From assembly GCA_018819135.1 (NCBI GenBank), contig JAHJQK010000060.1, positions 16,300 to 80,299 on the forward strand: a stretch of 64,000 nt of DNA, given 5' to 3'. The DNA comes from Pseudomonadota bacterium. GTDB taxonomy: Bacteria; Desulfobacterota; SM23-61. A program made the position numbers and the translations under genes. This document shows, in pieces, positions 50,974 to 59,104 of this stretch. How positions within the stretch are numbered: the first letter of the stretch is position 1; every line of letters begins with the position of its first letter. The notes under the pieces are model-generated. The model saw only the letters and a program-made list of their open reading frames with translations, had not been told where the DNA came from and ran no database searches.

Positions 50974-52314
50974 TTAAGAACCAGCCCGAGCCCCAGAATG
51001 CGGCCGGAATTCCTGCCGGATTTTTTGCGCATCCCGTTCCATCTTCCGTACTCCCTTCATGAAGCCAAAATTCAAGGCCAAATAAAGACTGAAATGCTGA
51101 AAGGAGAACGGGCGGCGTTGCCAGAAAGAACGCCAGTTGTAAGTCTGGTGGTAAGCCCAAAAGATCTTATCCTGCAATTCCTCCGGGGTAAAATGCCGGG
51201 GGCGGAAAACAATATTCTGCCGGTCGTACCTAGCCCAATCCTGGTGGAGGATCCGTCCCTCCTGCTGCAAATCCGCGTATAGCTTGGTACCCGGGAACGG
51301 GGTCAGGTGACAATAGTTCACTCCGGTAAGTCGATTCTGCTTGACAAACTGCACCGTGGATTGAATGCCTTCCGCCGTGTCGTCATCGAACCCAAAGATA
51401 AAGGAGCCTTGAATGTGGATCGAGCGGGCGTGAATCCTGCGAATGGCCTCTTCGTATTTACGCCCCAGGTTGGACCGCTTGCCGATGGAGCGCAAGACCG
51501 CGGGGGAAATAGATTCAAAGCCGATCAGCAAGCCGAGGCAGCCGCTGCGGGTAGCCAGATCCAAGAGTTCTGGGTCTTCGGAGATGGATATGGAACATTG
51601 GCCGACCCACTTCTTTTTCAGAGGAATCATAGCGGCAAAAAGCTCTTTGGCTGTATCAGGGTCTCCGGCGATGTTATCGTCCACGAAGATAAATAATTTC
51701 CGTGGCAAGGCTTTGACCTCTGCTATGACTTGAGGAATAGGCCGGGATCGGTGAGATCTGCCAAAATAGGAACTGACCGAGCAGAATGAACAAGCCATGG
51801 GACAACCCCGGGAGACCTGAACGGTCTGGGGGATAAAATATCGGTTGGCTCGGAGGAGGTCCCACCTGGGGGTGGGCAGGGTTTCCAAGGAAACGGGGGC
51901 CGATTGCTTATAAATTCTTTCCAGGCGACCTTGGGCTGCTTCTTTCAATACCCGGGGCCAAAGGTTCTCGGCTTCTCCGACGACCACGGCATCACAATGC
52001 TGCAAAGCTTCTTGCGGAAGGCTGGAGGGATGAACTCCTCCCATTACGACCGGAATCCCGCGGGAGCGAAAGTGATCGGCCAGGGCGTAGGCCCGGGAAA
52101 CGTTGGCGGTCATGGCCGACAGGCCCACTAAGTCCGCATCCAACTTGAGGTCCACGTCCTCTACAGCCTCGTCAATCAACCGAACGTCTGCTTCCGGCGG
52201 GGTGAGGGAGGCTAAAACCGGCAGAGCCATGGGGGGCATGGTAAAAGCGGCTCGCCTTTTGCGCCAGAGGTAAGAAGTCGCTGCCGGCGCGATTAAAAAC
52301 ACACGCATTCGCAT
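50974..52314 (-). CDS. B12-binding radical SAM protein (copy 1)
   Basis: About 446 residues. N-terminal cobalamin-binding Rossmann domain (about 20-150; VGLSAMTANVSRAYALADHF, PVVMGGVHPSSLPQEAL). The radical SAM cluster motif CPMACSFCS follows VQVSRG. FIFVDDNIAGDPDTAKELF, LLIGFESIS and GSFIFGFDDDT come next, with a C-terminal DUF4070-like helical tail. It is a close relative of the plus-strand protein at 57805-59094. Such enzymes methylate or rearrange unactivated carbon. Their flanking of a lipid-like cluster suggests modification of that product. Start at 52314 or 52308, after CGGGGA. Confidence 0.88.
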   Translation of the reverse strand: MRMRVFLIAPAATSYLWRKRRAAFTMPPMALPVLASLTPPEADVRLIDEAVEDVDLKLDADLVGLSAMTANVSRAYALADHFRSRGIPVVMGGVHPSSLPQEALQHCDAVVVGEAENLWPRVLKEAAQGRLERIYKQSAPVSLETLPTPRWDLLRANRYFIPQTVQVSRGCPMACSFCSVSSYFGRSHRSRPIPQVIAEVKALPRKLFIFVDDNIAGDPDTAKELFAAMIPLKKKWVGQCSISISEDPELLDLATRSGCLGLLIGFESISPAVLRSIGKRSNLGRKYEEAIRRIHARSIHIQGSFIFGFDDDTAEGIQSTVQFVKQNRLTGVNYCHLTPFPGTKLYADLQQEGRILHQDWARYDRQNIVFRPRHFTPEELQDKIFWAYHQTYNWRSFWQRRPFSFQHFSLYLALNFGFMKGVRKMERDAQKIRQEFRPHSGARAGS

Positions 52315-52451
52315 TCCCCGAAGCTTTGAGCTTAAGAGCAAGCCCAGAGTGTATATAATAGTTTTCTGGTTCGAAAAAAAATATGAAAAAGCTATTCAAG
52401 AATTATGAATCCGGAAGCAAGGTTCTGTCAAGGGCGAATCCCGTATTTTCC

Positions 52452-52481
52452 TTGACATGGGCGAATCATTAAAAGTAATAT
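52452..52481 (+). promoter_or_regulatory. Promoter of the acyltransferase-ketosynthase gene string
   Basis: TTGACA (52452-52457) and TAATAT (52476-52481), spacer 18 bp. Transcription would start near 52488, only about four bases before the ATG at 52492, and no Shine-Dalgarno is visible. The first gene may be read from a leaderless mRNA. Confidence 0.5.
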
Positions 52482-52491
52482 TTTTGCCATC

Positions 52492-53391
52492 ATGTCGAAT
52501 AAACGACTTCTTTTCCGCCTTGGCCTTTTCTACCTAAATCTGATTGGTTTTTTTAGCCACCTCCTCCCCCGCCGGTTTATGCTCTGGCTGGCTATCCTGG
52601 TGGGTAGTTTCTATTGGGCGGTCATGAAAAGAGACCGGGAGATGGTTAACCGGAACCTGAGCCGGATTTTGGAAAACCCCGCTGACCGAAGAAGAACGGT
52701 GCGGCGAACTTTTATCCATTACGCGAAATATCTGGTTGACTATACGCAGATGGACCTTTTACGGGAAAAAAACTTTTCCTCTCTGGTTTACGAGTTTCAA
52801 GGGAAGGAGCATATTGATCAATCCCTGGCCAGGGGGCAAGGAACGATTATTCTTACCGCCCATCTGGGGAACTGGGAAATGGGGGGTGTCTTTCTGACGT
52901 TATTGGGGTATGACCTAAACGTTATTACGGCCCCGGACGTGGCGGTTCGACTCCATAGTTACCGCACCCGACTCCGCCAAGGACAGAAGATCAAGGTTAT
53001 TACCCTGAACGATACCCTATCCTCTTCGCTTGCTGTTCTCAAGGCACTCAAGGTCAATGAACTCGTAGCTCTTCTGGGAGACCGGGAATTGCTCGGCAAG
53101 GGAATCGCAGTGAATTTTTTCGGGCAGAGGGTATATTTTCCGGTTGGCCCGGCGCTTTTGGCTCACCTCTCGGAGGCGCCTCTTATTCCCACATTCGTTC
53201 TCATGGGAAAAGATAGTAAATACCTGTGCCTGGCCGAACCTCCGCTTCCCCTGCAGAGAACCGGGAACCGGGACGAAGATTTGGCCGTGAATGCTCAACG
53301 CATCGCCGACGTCATGGAGAAATTTATTCGCTCCTATCCCGATCAATGGTTTACCTTCTACGATTACTTCGCCCGACATCGGGTTCCATAA
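52492..53391 (+). CDS. Lipid A biosynthesis-type acyltransferase (LpxL/HtrB family)
   Basis: A 299-residue inner-membrane acyltransferase. A hydrophobic anchor (about 10-43) is followed by ILTAHLGNWEMGG, the HxxxxE catalytic motif, with ALLGDRELLGKGIAVNFFGQ and FPVGPALLAHLSEAPLIP typical of LpxL/M. LpxL adds secondary acyl chains to lipid A, but family members in polyketide/aryl-polyene clusters acylate other carriers. It is the first gene of a plus-strand series through the ketosynthases, with 4-bp spacing to the deacetylase. No SD. Confidence 0.88.
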   Translation: MSNKRLLFRLGLFYLNLIGFFSHLLPRRFMLWLAILVGSFYWAVMKRDREMVNRNLSRILENPADRRRTVRRTFIHYAKYLVDYTQMDLLREKNFSSLVYEFQGKEHIDQSLARGQGTIILTAHLGNWEMGGVFLTLLGYDLNVITAPDVAVRLHSYRTRLRQGQKIKVITLNDTLSSSLAVLKALKVNELVALLGDRELLGKGIAVNFFGQRVYFPVGPALLAHLSEAPLIPTFVLMGKDSKYLCLAEPPLPLQRTGNRDEDLAVNAQRIADVMEKFIRSYPDQWFTFYDYFARHRVP

Positions 53392-53395
53392 TCCT

Positions 53396-54106
53396 ATGAG
53401 TCTCTGGATTGCCTCGATTGCTGGATTTGCCCTCTTTGCCCTGAACGAGATCGCCAACCCGCGAGGGGCTCTTTTAGGGAAAGTGCTCTGGAAGGGGGAT
53501 CGACGGGGAATCGCTCTGACCTTTGACGATGGGCCCCATCCTTTGTATACCCCCCGCGTTTTAGAAATCCTGGACCGCTTTCGAGCTAAAGCCACATTTT
53601 TCGTCATCGGAAAATATTTGCAAGAGCATGGGGCTCTGGCCGCTGAGGCCTCCCAAAGGGGACATGTGATCGGAAACCATTCCTGCAACCACCTGCGCAT
53701 GATGAATTTTCTCTCGGGGCAGAAACTCCGTCAGGAGATCCTGGAATGTCAGAGGGAAGCGGAAAAATGGGTCGGCTACAGACCCCGTTTTTACCGGCAG
53801 CCGGCGGGTTTCCGTAATCCCAATATTTTTGGTATTCTGAAAGAACTGGGAATGTCCATGGTGGGCTGGCAGGTTCGGGCCTTCGATACCCAACGCCAAG
53901 ACCCCCTGGCCATTTCCCGGAGGATTTTGAAAAAAGCCGATCCCGGAGGAGTCATTCTGCTGCACGATGGTTCCGATTCCGTCCTCAACCAAGACCGGAC
54001 GGCGACTCTTAAGGCTTTACCTGAAATTCTTCGTGTTCTCCGCGACCGAGGAATGGAATTTCTTACCCTGGAGGAACTTTTCGGGATGAGCAAGGATATA
54101 AAATAG
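53396..54106 (+). CDS. Polysaccharide deacetylase (NodB homology domain)
   Basis: A 236-residue protein with an N-terminal hydrophobic segment (SLWIASIAGFALFAL) and a NodB domain: IALTFDDGPHPLYTP (metal-binding Asp pair), GNHSCNHLRMM (His-Ser-x-x-His), RFYRQPAGFRNP, GWQVRAFD and ILLHDGSD. It removes N-acetyl groups from glycans in the periplasm or at the inner membrane. Start at 53396 gives a 4-bp gap to the acyltransferase. A plausible target is a sugar on the same lipid product or cell-wall glycan. Confidence 0.9.
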   Translation: MSLWIASIAGFALFALNEIANPRGALLGKVLWKGDRRGIALTFDDGPHPLYTPRVLEILDRFRAKATFFVIGKYLQEHGALAAEASQRGHVIGNHSCNHLRMMNFLSGQKLRQEILECQREAEKWVGYRPRFYRQPAGFRNPNIFGILKELGMSMVGWQVRAFDTQRQDPLAISRRILKKADPGGVILLHDGSDSVLNQDRTATLKALPEILRVLRDRGMEFLTLEELFGMSKDIK

Positions 54107-54176
54107 GTGATAGGTGATAGGTAATAGGCTATAGGGAAAAGGTAAGAGGTAAAAGGTGAGAGGTAAGAGGATATTG
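54104..54176. repeat. 'ataggtgatagg/aagaggt' word repeat overlapping a start codon
   Basis: Runs of ataggtgat, ataggct and then aaaaggtaagaggt words begin at the deacetylase stop and continue through the GTG start and first codons (RGKR) of the LolA-like gene. The repeat provides the purine-rich ribosome-binding sequence. Confidence 0.55.
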
Positions 54177-54839
54177 GTTTTTGCGGCAATCGCCCTTTTA
54201 TTAACAGGCCAATTTTCACCGGCTTGCGGCCAGGATGTCAAAGGACTCATCCGGAGCATTGATGAACAACAGCGGAAAATCGAAACTATCACCGCCCTTT
54301 TTGTCCAGAAAAAGGAGACCTCGCTCGTAAAGATGCCCTTACTCTCCTCGGGTTTAGTGAGATTCAAACGCCCGGACCTGATCCATTGGAATTATGCGGA
54401 GCCGGAACCAATGGAAGTGGCTATCTCCGGGAAGGGCATCTGGATCTATCATCCCGGCAGCCTGCAGGCTGAGAAATATTATTTAGGACGGAATAAGAGA
54501 ATGACTCAATCCCTGGAACCGCTCCTGGCGATTTTCCAAAAAACTTTTCACCAACTCTCCGACGATTACGCCATTATTTACGGCGGATTGGAGACCGAGC
54601 ACATCCATCATTTTAGTTTGCACCCCAGAGATGAGAAAGTCCGGAAGTTCTTGTCCAGGGTGGATTTGTGGATTGACAAAACCTCCGGGGCCATCATAAG
54701 ATTCAAAATGGTCGAAGCCAATGGGGATCGCCTGAACTTGGAATTTAAAAACCTCCAGATCAACCCCCCCCTCACCGATGACGACCTGAAGATAAAAATT
54801 CCTCCCTCTGTAAGGGTATGGGAACAGAGTACGCCATGA
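54156..54839 (+). CDS. LolA-like outer-membrane lipoprotein carrier
   Basis: A 227-residue periplasmic protein with a signal peptide (about 5-25, LVFAAIALLLTGQFSPACG). The LolA-type half-barrel shows GLIRSIDEQQRKIETITALFVQKKET, GLVRFKRPDLIHWNY, WIYHPG, LWIDKTSGAIIRFKMVEANGD and a final LKIKIPPSVRV. General LolA moves lipoproteins; the diverged copies in lipid or aryl-polyene clusters carry the cluster product to the outer membrane. The GTG start sits in a repeat. Its stop overlaps the ketosynthase start (ATGA), so the two are translationally coupled. Confidence 0.85.
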   Translation: MRGKRILVFAAIALLLTGQFSPACGQDVKGLIRSIDEQQRKIETITALFVQKKETSLVKMPLLSSGLVRFKRPDLIHWNYAEPEPMEVAISGKGIWIYHPGSLQAEKYYLGRNKRMTQSLEPLLAIFQKTFHQLSDDYAIIYGGLETEHIHHFSLHPRDEKVRKFLSRVDLWIDKTSGAIIRFKMVEANGDRLNLEFKNLQINPPLTDDDLKIKIPPSVRVWEQSTP

Positions 54840-56059
54840 ATTTTTACCATGCCGTAGTAACTGGGCTCGGGATCATTACCGCCATTGGCCATGAAGTACC
54901 CTCTTTTTGGCAGAACCTTTTAGAAGGAGTTTGCGGGATAGATAAAATCACTCTCTTTGATGCCTCCCGGTACCGATCGCAAAAGGCCGCCGAGGTAAAA
55001 GGGTTTAACCCTGGCCGATACTTTTCCAACCGGCGTCTCCAGCGTATGTCGCGTTGCGACCAGCTGGGGCTCAAAGCCGCGGCAGAGGCCATCTCCGACT
55101 CTCAATGGGACTGGAAGAACGCCGACCGGGACCGAATCGGCATATTCATCGGCGGCGGGGCGGGCGGAATTTTTTCAGCCGAAAAGTACCGCAGGGAGAT
55201 GCTCCAGAGGGGATGGCACCGGGCCCGACCTTCCCTTCTACTTCCTTTTGCCACTTGTGCCCTCACTGACGCCCTCGCCGAAAAATACGACCTTCAGGGC
55301 CCCCGAGCCACCATTGCCACAGCTTGTTCCTCATCGGCTACCGCCATTGGCTATGCCGTTAGCTTAATCCGATCCGGAGAGGTTGTGGCAGCTGTCGCGG
55401 GGGGAAGTGAATCTCTCTCCGAAGTAACCTTTGGCGGGTTTAACGCCTTACGTTCAGTGGACCAAGACCGCTGCCGCCCTTTTGACCTTAATCGTAAAGG
55501 CCTTTCCCTGGGGGAAGGCGCGGCCATCTTGGTAATCGAAGAAGCCGAACATGCTCGAAGGAGGGGGGCGAAAATTTACGCCGAAGTTCGAGGATATGGC
55601 CTTACGGCCGACGGGCATCATATGACCGCTCCGGACCCCGAAGGAAAAGGGGCTTTGCGGGCCATGGAGGCGGCTTTGAAGGATAGCGGCATCGAGCCCA
55701 AGGAGGTAGATGCCATCAACGCCCATGGTACGGCGACTGCGGCCAACGACTTAGCCGAGACCAAAGCCATCAAAGAACTTTTTAAAGAAAAGGCGGGAAA
55801 AATCCCGGTGAGTGCGATCAAGTCGATGATCGGCCATTGCCTGGGAGCGGCGGGCGCCGTGGAAGCAGTGGCCACCGTTCTTTCTGTATATGAGGATAGA
55901 ATTCCGCCGACGATCAATTATCAAACGCCGGACCCGGAGTGCGACTTAGACTATGTACCCAACCAAGCACGCCATAAACCAGTGGCCATAGCTCTTTCGA
56001 ACTCTTTTGCTTTTGGGGGGAATAACACGGCGTTGGTTTTTGGGAAATGGAAAAGCTGA
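54836..56059 (+). CDS. Beta-ketoacyl-ACP synthase II-type, catalytically complete
   Basis: A 407-residue FabF-like ketosynthase. All three active-site residues are present: C164 in TACSSSATAIG, H297 in INAHGTAT and H334 in MIGHCLGAAG. AVVTGLGIITAIG and NSFAFGGNN complete the family pattern. It condenses acyl chains with malonyl-ACP. Start at 54836 uses the ATGA overlap with the LolA-like gene. An inactive homologue follows at 56392, which resembles the KS-alpha/chain-length-factor pairing of type II polyketide and aryl-polyene systems. No ACP, KR or dehydratase gene is nearby. Confidence 0.92.
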   Translation: MNFYHAVVTGLGIITAIGHEVPSFWQNLLEGVCGIDKITLFDASRYRSQKAAEVKGFNPGRYFSNRRLQRMSRCDQLGLKAAAEAISDSQWDWKNADRDRIGIFIGGGAGGIFSAEKYRREMLQRGWHRARPSLLLPFATCALTDALAEKYDLQGPRATIATACSSSATAIGYAVSLIRSGEVVAAVAGGSESLSEVTFGGFNALRSVDQDRCRPFDLNRKGLSLGEGAAILVIEEAEHARRRGAKIYAEVRGYGLTADGHHMTAPDPEGKGALRAMEAALKDSGIEPKEVDAINAHGTATAANDLAETKAIKELFKEKAGKIPVSAIKSMIGHCLGAAGAVEAVATVLSVYEDRIPPTINYQTPDPECDLDYVPNQARHKPVAIALSNSFAFGGNNTALVFGKWKS

Positions 56060-56391
56060 AAAGAAATTTTTCTGCCACAGAGAACACAGCCCAGCAGAGC
56101 CGCAACCAAAAAAACTTTAGCCACAGAGGGCACAGAGATCACAGAGATATAAAGAAAAACCTTTAAAAAGACAATTTAGGACACAGATAACCACAGATAA
56201 ACATAGATAAAATTTAAAAATTTCTTAATAAAATTTTCAGAAATTGAACTTTAGTAGTACAGAGTTCACAGAGAATGATTAAGTAACTGCATAGCATGAA
56301 TAAATAGTGAGAAGTTGTGGCTTCGTTCCTATTCTTAAAACTATAATTTCTCTGTGTTCTCTGTGCCCTCTGTGGCAAATAATCAATTAAT
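56060..56391. repeat. 'ccacagag' and 'cacagata' word repeats, inverted halves
   Basis: 'gccacagagaacacag' and 'tagccacagagggcacagagatcacagag' at the left are answered by 'tctctgtgttctctgtgccctctgtggc' at 56349-56376. A 'ggacacagataaccacagataaac' run lies between. This separates the two ketosynthase genes and contains no gene. Confidence 0.65.
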
Positions 56392-57612
56392 ATGGATGAA
56401 ATCGTTGTAACAGGTATCGGCATTATTTCCGCCTGCGGAGTGGGGAAGGAATCGTTCTGGAAAAGTTGCCTCAGCGGCAAGACGGGAATTGCCCCCATCC
56501 AGGCTTTTGATACTTCAGCCTATGCGTCTCACCTTGGCGCCGAAATCCGGGATTTTAATCCCAGGGATTTCATGCCTTCCTTGAAATACCGGCGAATGAG
56601 TCGAGTCTCTCGCTTGGCTGTCGCCGCCAGTATCGAGGCCTTGAAGGATGCAGCTTTCCCCATTTCCTTGCCGGCGGCTTCTTCGACGGGAGTGGTTATC
56701 GGCACCGGATATGGAAGTACGGCCCAGACCGATGAATTTTTCGTTGGGATGCTGAAAGAAGGCCCCGAAGGGGCCAACCCCAGTCTTTTCCCGGATACCG
56801 TTCCCAACGCCCCCGCCAGCCAGGTGTCCATTTACCATGGTATCAAAGGGCCCAATACCACCTTCAGTCATAACGAAGTCTCGGGTGAGCAGGCCCTGGC
56901 TTATGCTTATCAGCTGTTGCAGGAGGACCGCGCGGAGGCCGTGCTGGTGGGAAGCGTGGATGAACTCAGCTCCGTTCTTTTTCACAGTTTTGCCGCAGTG
57001 CGAGTCCTATCTCCCCAGGGGGGCCGTAAGGAAGGTATGCGTCCCTTTGACCGCCTGAGGAACGGCCGAGTCTTGGGGGAGGGAGCCGGCATCCTTGTCC
57101 TGGAGAAAAGAGAACATGCCCGGGGGAGGGGAGCTAAGATTTATGGTTCTCTGGCCGCTTGGGCTGCCACCGGTGGATGCGTAGGAATTCAGCATTATGA
57201 GGTAGAGGCTGAACAAATGACCCGGGTCATGAAAGATGTCCTGAAGAAGGCTAAAGTTTCTCCGGCGCAGGTGGATTATATCAGCGCTGCCGCTAATTCT
57301 ACCAAGGAACTAGACCGGGCAGAAGCCATGGCCATCCAGAAGATTGGCGCCGAGGCCTTACGACCCATTCCCGTAAGTTCGCTTAAGGGGCACATTGGCG
57401 ATTTTTGCGGCTCGGCAGCTTTGCGGGCGGCGGCCATCCTTCTTTCAATGAGAGATGGCCGAATTCCTCCAACCCTCGGATTGAAGACCCCTGAGTTCGA
57501 CTTGGACCATGTCATGGACCAGCCGCGGGAAGTTCCGGTTCAATACGCCCTCCTGAATGGTTTCTCTTTCGGGGGGGCCAATGTTGGTTTGTTATTCAAG
57601 AAAGAAATTTAA
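56392..57612 (+). CDS. Ketosynthase homologue lacking all catalytic residues (chain-length-factor-like)
   Basis: A 406-residue KAS-fold protein aligning end to end with the neighbouring ketosynthase. The catalytic cysteine is E162 (SHNEVSGEQ), the first histidine is A300 (ISAAANST) and the second is D337 (HIGDFCGSA). Fold-defining parts remain: VVTGIGIISACGVG, VLGEGAGILVLEKREHA, NGFSFGGANVG. It cannot condense by itself. A non-catalytic partner that shapes the product pocket, or an acidic decarboxylase-like site, is inferred by analogy to CLF and KSQ proteins, where Cys becomes Gln. Confidence 0.88.
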   Translation: MDEIVVTGIGIISACGVGKESFWKSCLSGKTGIAPIQAFDTSAYASHLGAEIRDFNPRDFMPSLKYRRMSRVSRLAVAASIEALKDAAFPISLPAASSTGVVIGTGYGSTAQTDEFFVGMLKEGPEGANPSLFPDTVPNAPASQVSIYHGIKGPNTTFSHNEVSGEQALAYAYQLLQEDRAEAVLVGSVDELSSVLFHSFAAVRVLSPQGGRKEGMRPFDRLRNGRVLGEGAGILVLEKREHARGRGAKIYGSLAAWAATGGCVGIQHYEVEAEQMTRVMKDVLKKAKVSPAQVDYISAAANSTKELDRAEAMAIQKIGAEALRPIPVSSLKGHIGDFCGSAALRAAAILLSMRDGRIPPTLGLKTPEFDLDHVMDQPREVPVQYALLNGFSFGGANVGLLFKKEI

Positions 57613-57798
57613 TTGGGACACGGATGAACACAGATTATTAGGATATTAAATGCAAAAAAATAATTATCTGTGGTTATCTGTGGAAATCTGTGTCCAAATT
57701 AATTTAATTTATTTATGAATTTCATCATGTATAAAAAAGAGGTAAAAGTTTTTTTAATAATGCTTATCTGTGTTTATCCGTGTAAATCTGTGTCCAGA
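57606..57798. repeat. 'cacagat/atctgtg' word repeats
   Basis: 'ggacacggatgaacacagatta' is followed by 'ttatctgtggttatctgtggaaatctgtgtcca' and, after an AT-rich gap, 'cttatctgtgtttatccgtgtaaatctgtgtcca'. The last copy ends within 10 bp of the radical SAM gene start. Confidence 0.65.
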
Positions 57799-57804
57799 TA
57801 AAAA

Positions 57805-59094
57805 ATGAAAATTAAAATCATCTGCCCGAGGTGGCCGGAAAAAAGCCTCTGGCGCCATTTTATCTTCCGTTTCCCCTACCTGAGCCTGACTACGCTGGCA
57901 GCCCTTACCCCCGAAGATGTGGAAGTAACGATTGAAGATGAAAATGTCCAGCAAATTAATTTTCAGGATCAACCGGATCTGGTGGCGGTGTCCATCATTA
58001 CCCCTTTGGCCAACCGCGGGTACGCCATCGCCGACCAATTTCGCAGGATATCCATCCCTGTAGTCATGGGAGGATTTCATGCCACCTGGATGGCTGAAGA
58101 AGCAGGACAACATGCCGACGCTGTAGTCTTGGGGGAAGCCGAAATGGTCTGGCTTCAAGTCATCGAGGATTTCAAAAAAGGATCTTTACAGAAATTCTAC
58201 CAGGCTGAAGGCCGATCAGATTTACAAAAACTTCCCATCCCCCGACGTAACCTTTTGCCAAAGCGGGCTTACTTCTTCACCAATACCATGCAGATCAGCA
58301 GGGGATGTCCGTTCCAGTGCGACTTTTGTTCCGTGACCGCTTTCTTTGGCCACACCTGTCGCCTGCGCCCTTTGGAAGAAGTGCGGAAGGAAGTGGAACT
58401 CCTCCTGCAAAAGACAAACTTCATTTTTTTTGTTGACGACAACATCATCGGCAATCCCGTCTATGCCCGGGACCTTTTCTCCATTTTGAAGGAATACCGG
58501 GTCAAGTGGCTTAGCCATGCTTCCATCAATATTGCTGAAGACGATGATCTCCTCAAGAAGGCAGGGGAGAGCGGCTGTTACGGGCTCTTCATCGGCTTTG
58601 AATCCCTTTCGCAAAAGACCCTGCAGAGCCACCATAAAACCGCCAACCGGGCCGACCGGTACAGGGATCTGGTAAAAAAGATTCATGATCAGGGGATGGG
58701 CATTGAGGGGTCTTTCATCTTCGGTTCAGATGGAGACGACTTTTCTGTTTTTCTTCAGGTGGTGGAGTTTTGCGAAGAAACCAAGATCGATGCCGCTGTC
58801 TTCGCCATCTTAACTCCCTACCCCGGAACGCGCCTATACGAACAATATACCCGCGAAGATAGGATTATATCCCGCAACTGGGACCTCTATGACATGAACC
58901 ATGTGGTCTTTAAACCCAGAGGGATGTCGATTGAACAGCTCCAGGAAGGCCATGACTGGGCCAATCAATGTTTCTACTCTTATCCTTCCATGCTCAAGCG
59001 TTTTTGGCCAGTCCGCCGCTGCCACCAGGTTTTTCTCCCCGCCAACTGGGGGATGCGCCGGGCATGGAACCGTTTGGCCCAACCCGCTCGGTAA
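57805..59094 (+). CDS. B12-binding radical SAM protein (copy 2)
   Basis: A 429-residue paralogue of the protein at 50974-52314. B12 domain (about 5-140, AVSIITPLANRGYAIADQF, PVVMGGFHATWMAEEAG); radical SAM motif CPFQCDFCS after MQISRG; NFIFFVDDNIIGNPVYARDLF; GLFIGFESLSQKTL; GSFIFGSDGDD; DUF4070-like tail. It is followed 10 bp later by a MetH-activation-like gene, so a cobalamin-reducing helper may be co-expressed. No good SD: the leader is a word repeat. Substrate unknown. Confidence 0.88.
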   Translation: MKIKIICPRWPEKSLWRHFIFRFPYLSLTTLAALTPEDVEVTIEDENVQQINFQDQPDLVAVSIITPLANRGYAIADQFRRISIPVVMGGFHATWMAEEAGQHADAVVLGEAEMVWLQVIEDFKKGSLQKFYQAEGRSDLQKLPIPRRNLLPKRAYFFTNTMQISRGCPFQCDFCSVTAFFGHTCRLRPLEEVRKEVELLLQKTNFIFFVDDNIIGNPVYARDLFSILKEYRVKWLSHASINIAEDDDLLKKAGESGCYGLFIGFESLSQKTLQSHHKTANRADRYRDLVKKIHDQGMGIEGSFIFGSDGDDFSVFLQVVEFCEETKIDAAVFAILTPYPGTRLYEQYTREDRIISRNWDLYDMNHVVFKPRGMSIEQLQEGHDWANQCFYSYPSMLKRFWPVRRCHQVFLPANWGMRRAWNRLAQPAR

Positions 59095-59104
59095 GGAGAA
59101 AAAT

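Noticed and set aside
54836..57612. Ordinary duplicated fabF genes for primary fatty-acid synthesis
   Set aside because: One copy lacks all catalytic residues, and neither is beside acpP, fabG, fabD or fabH.
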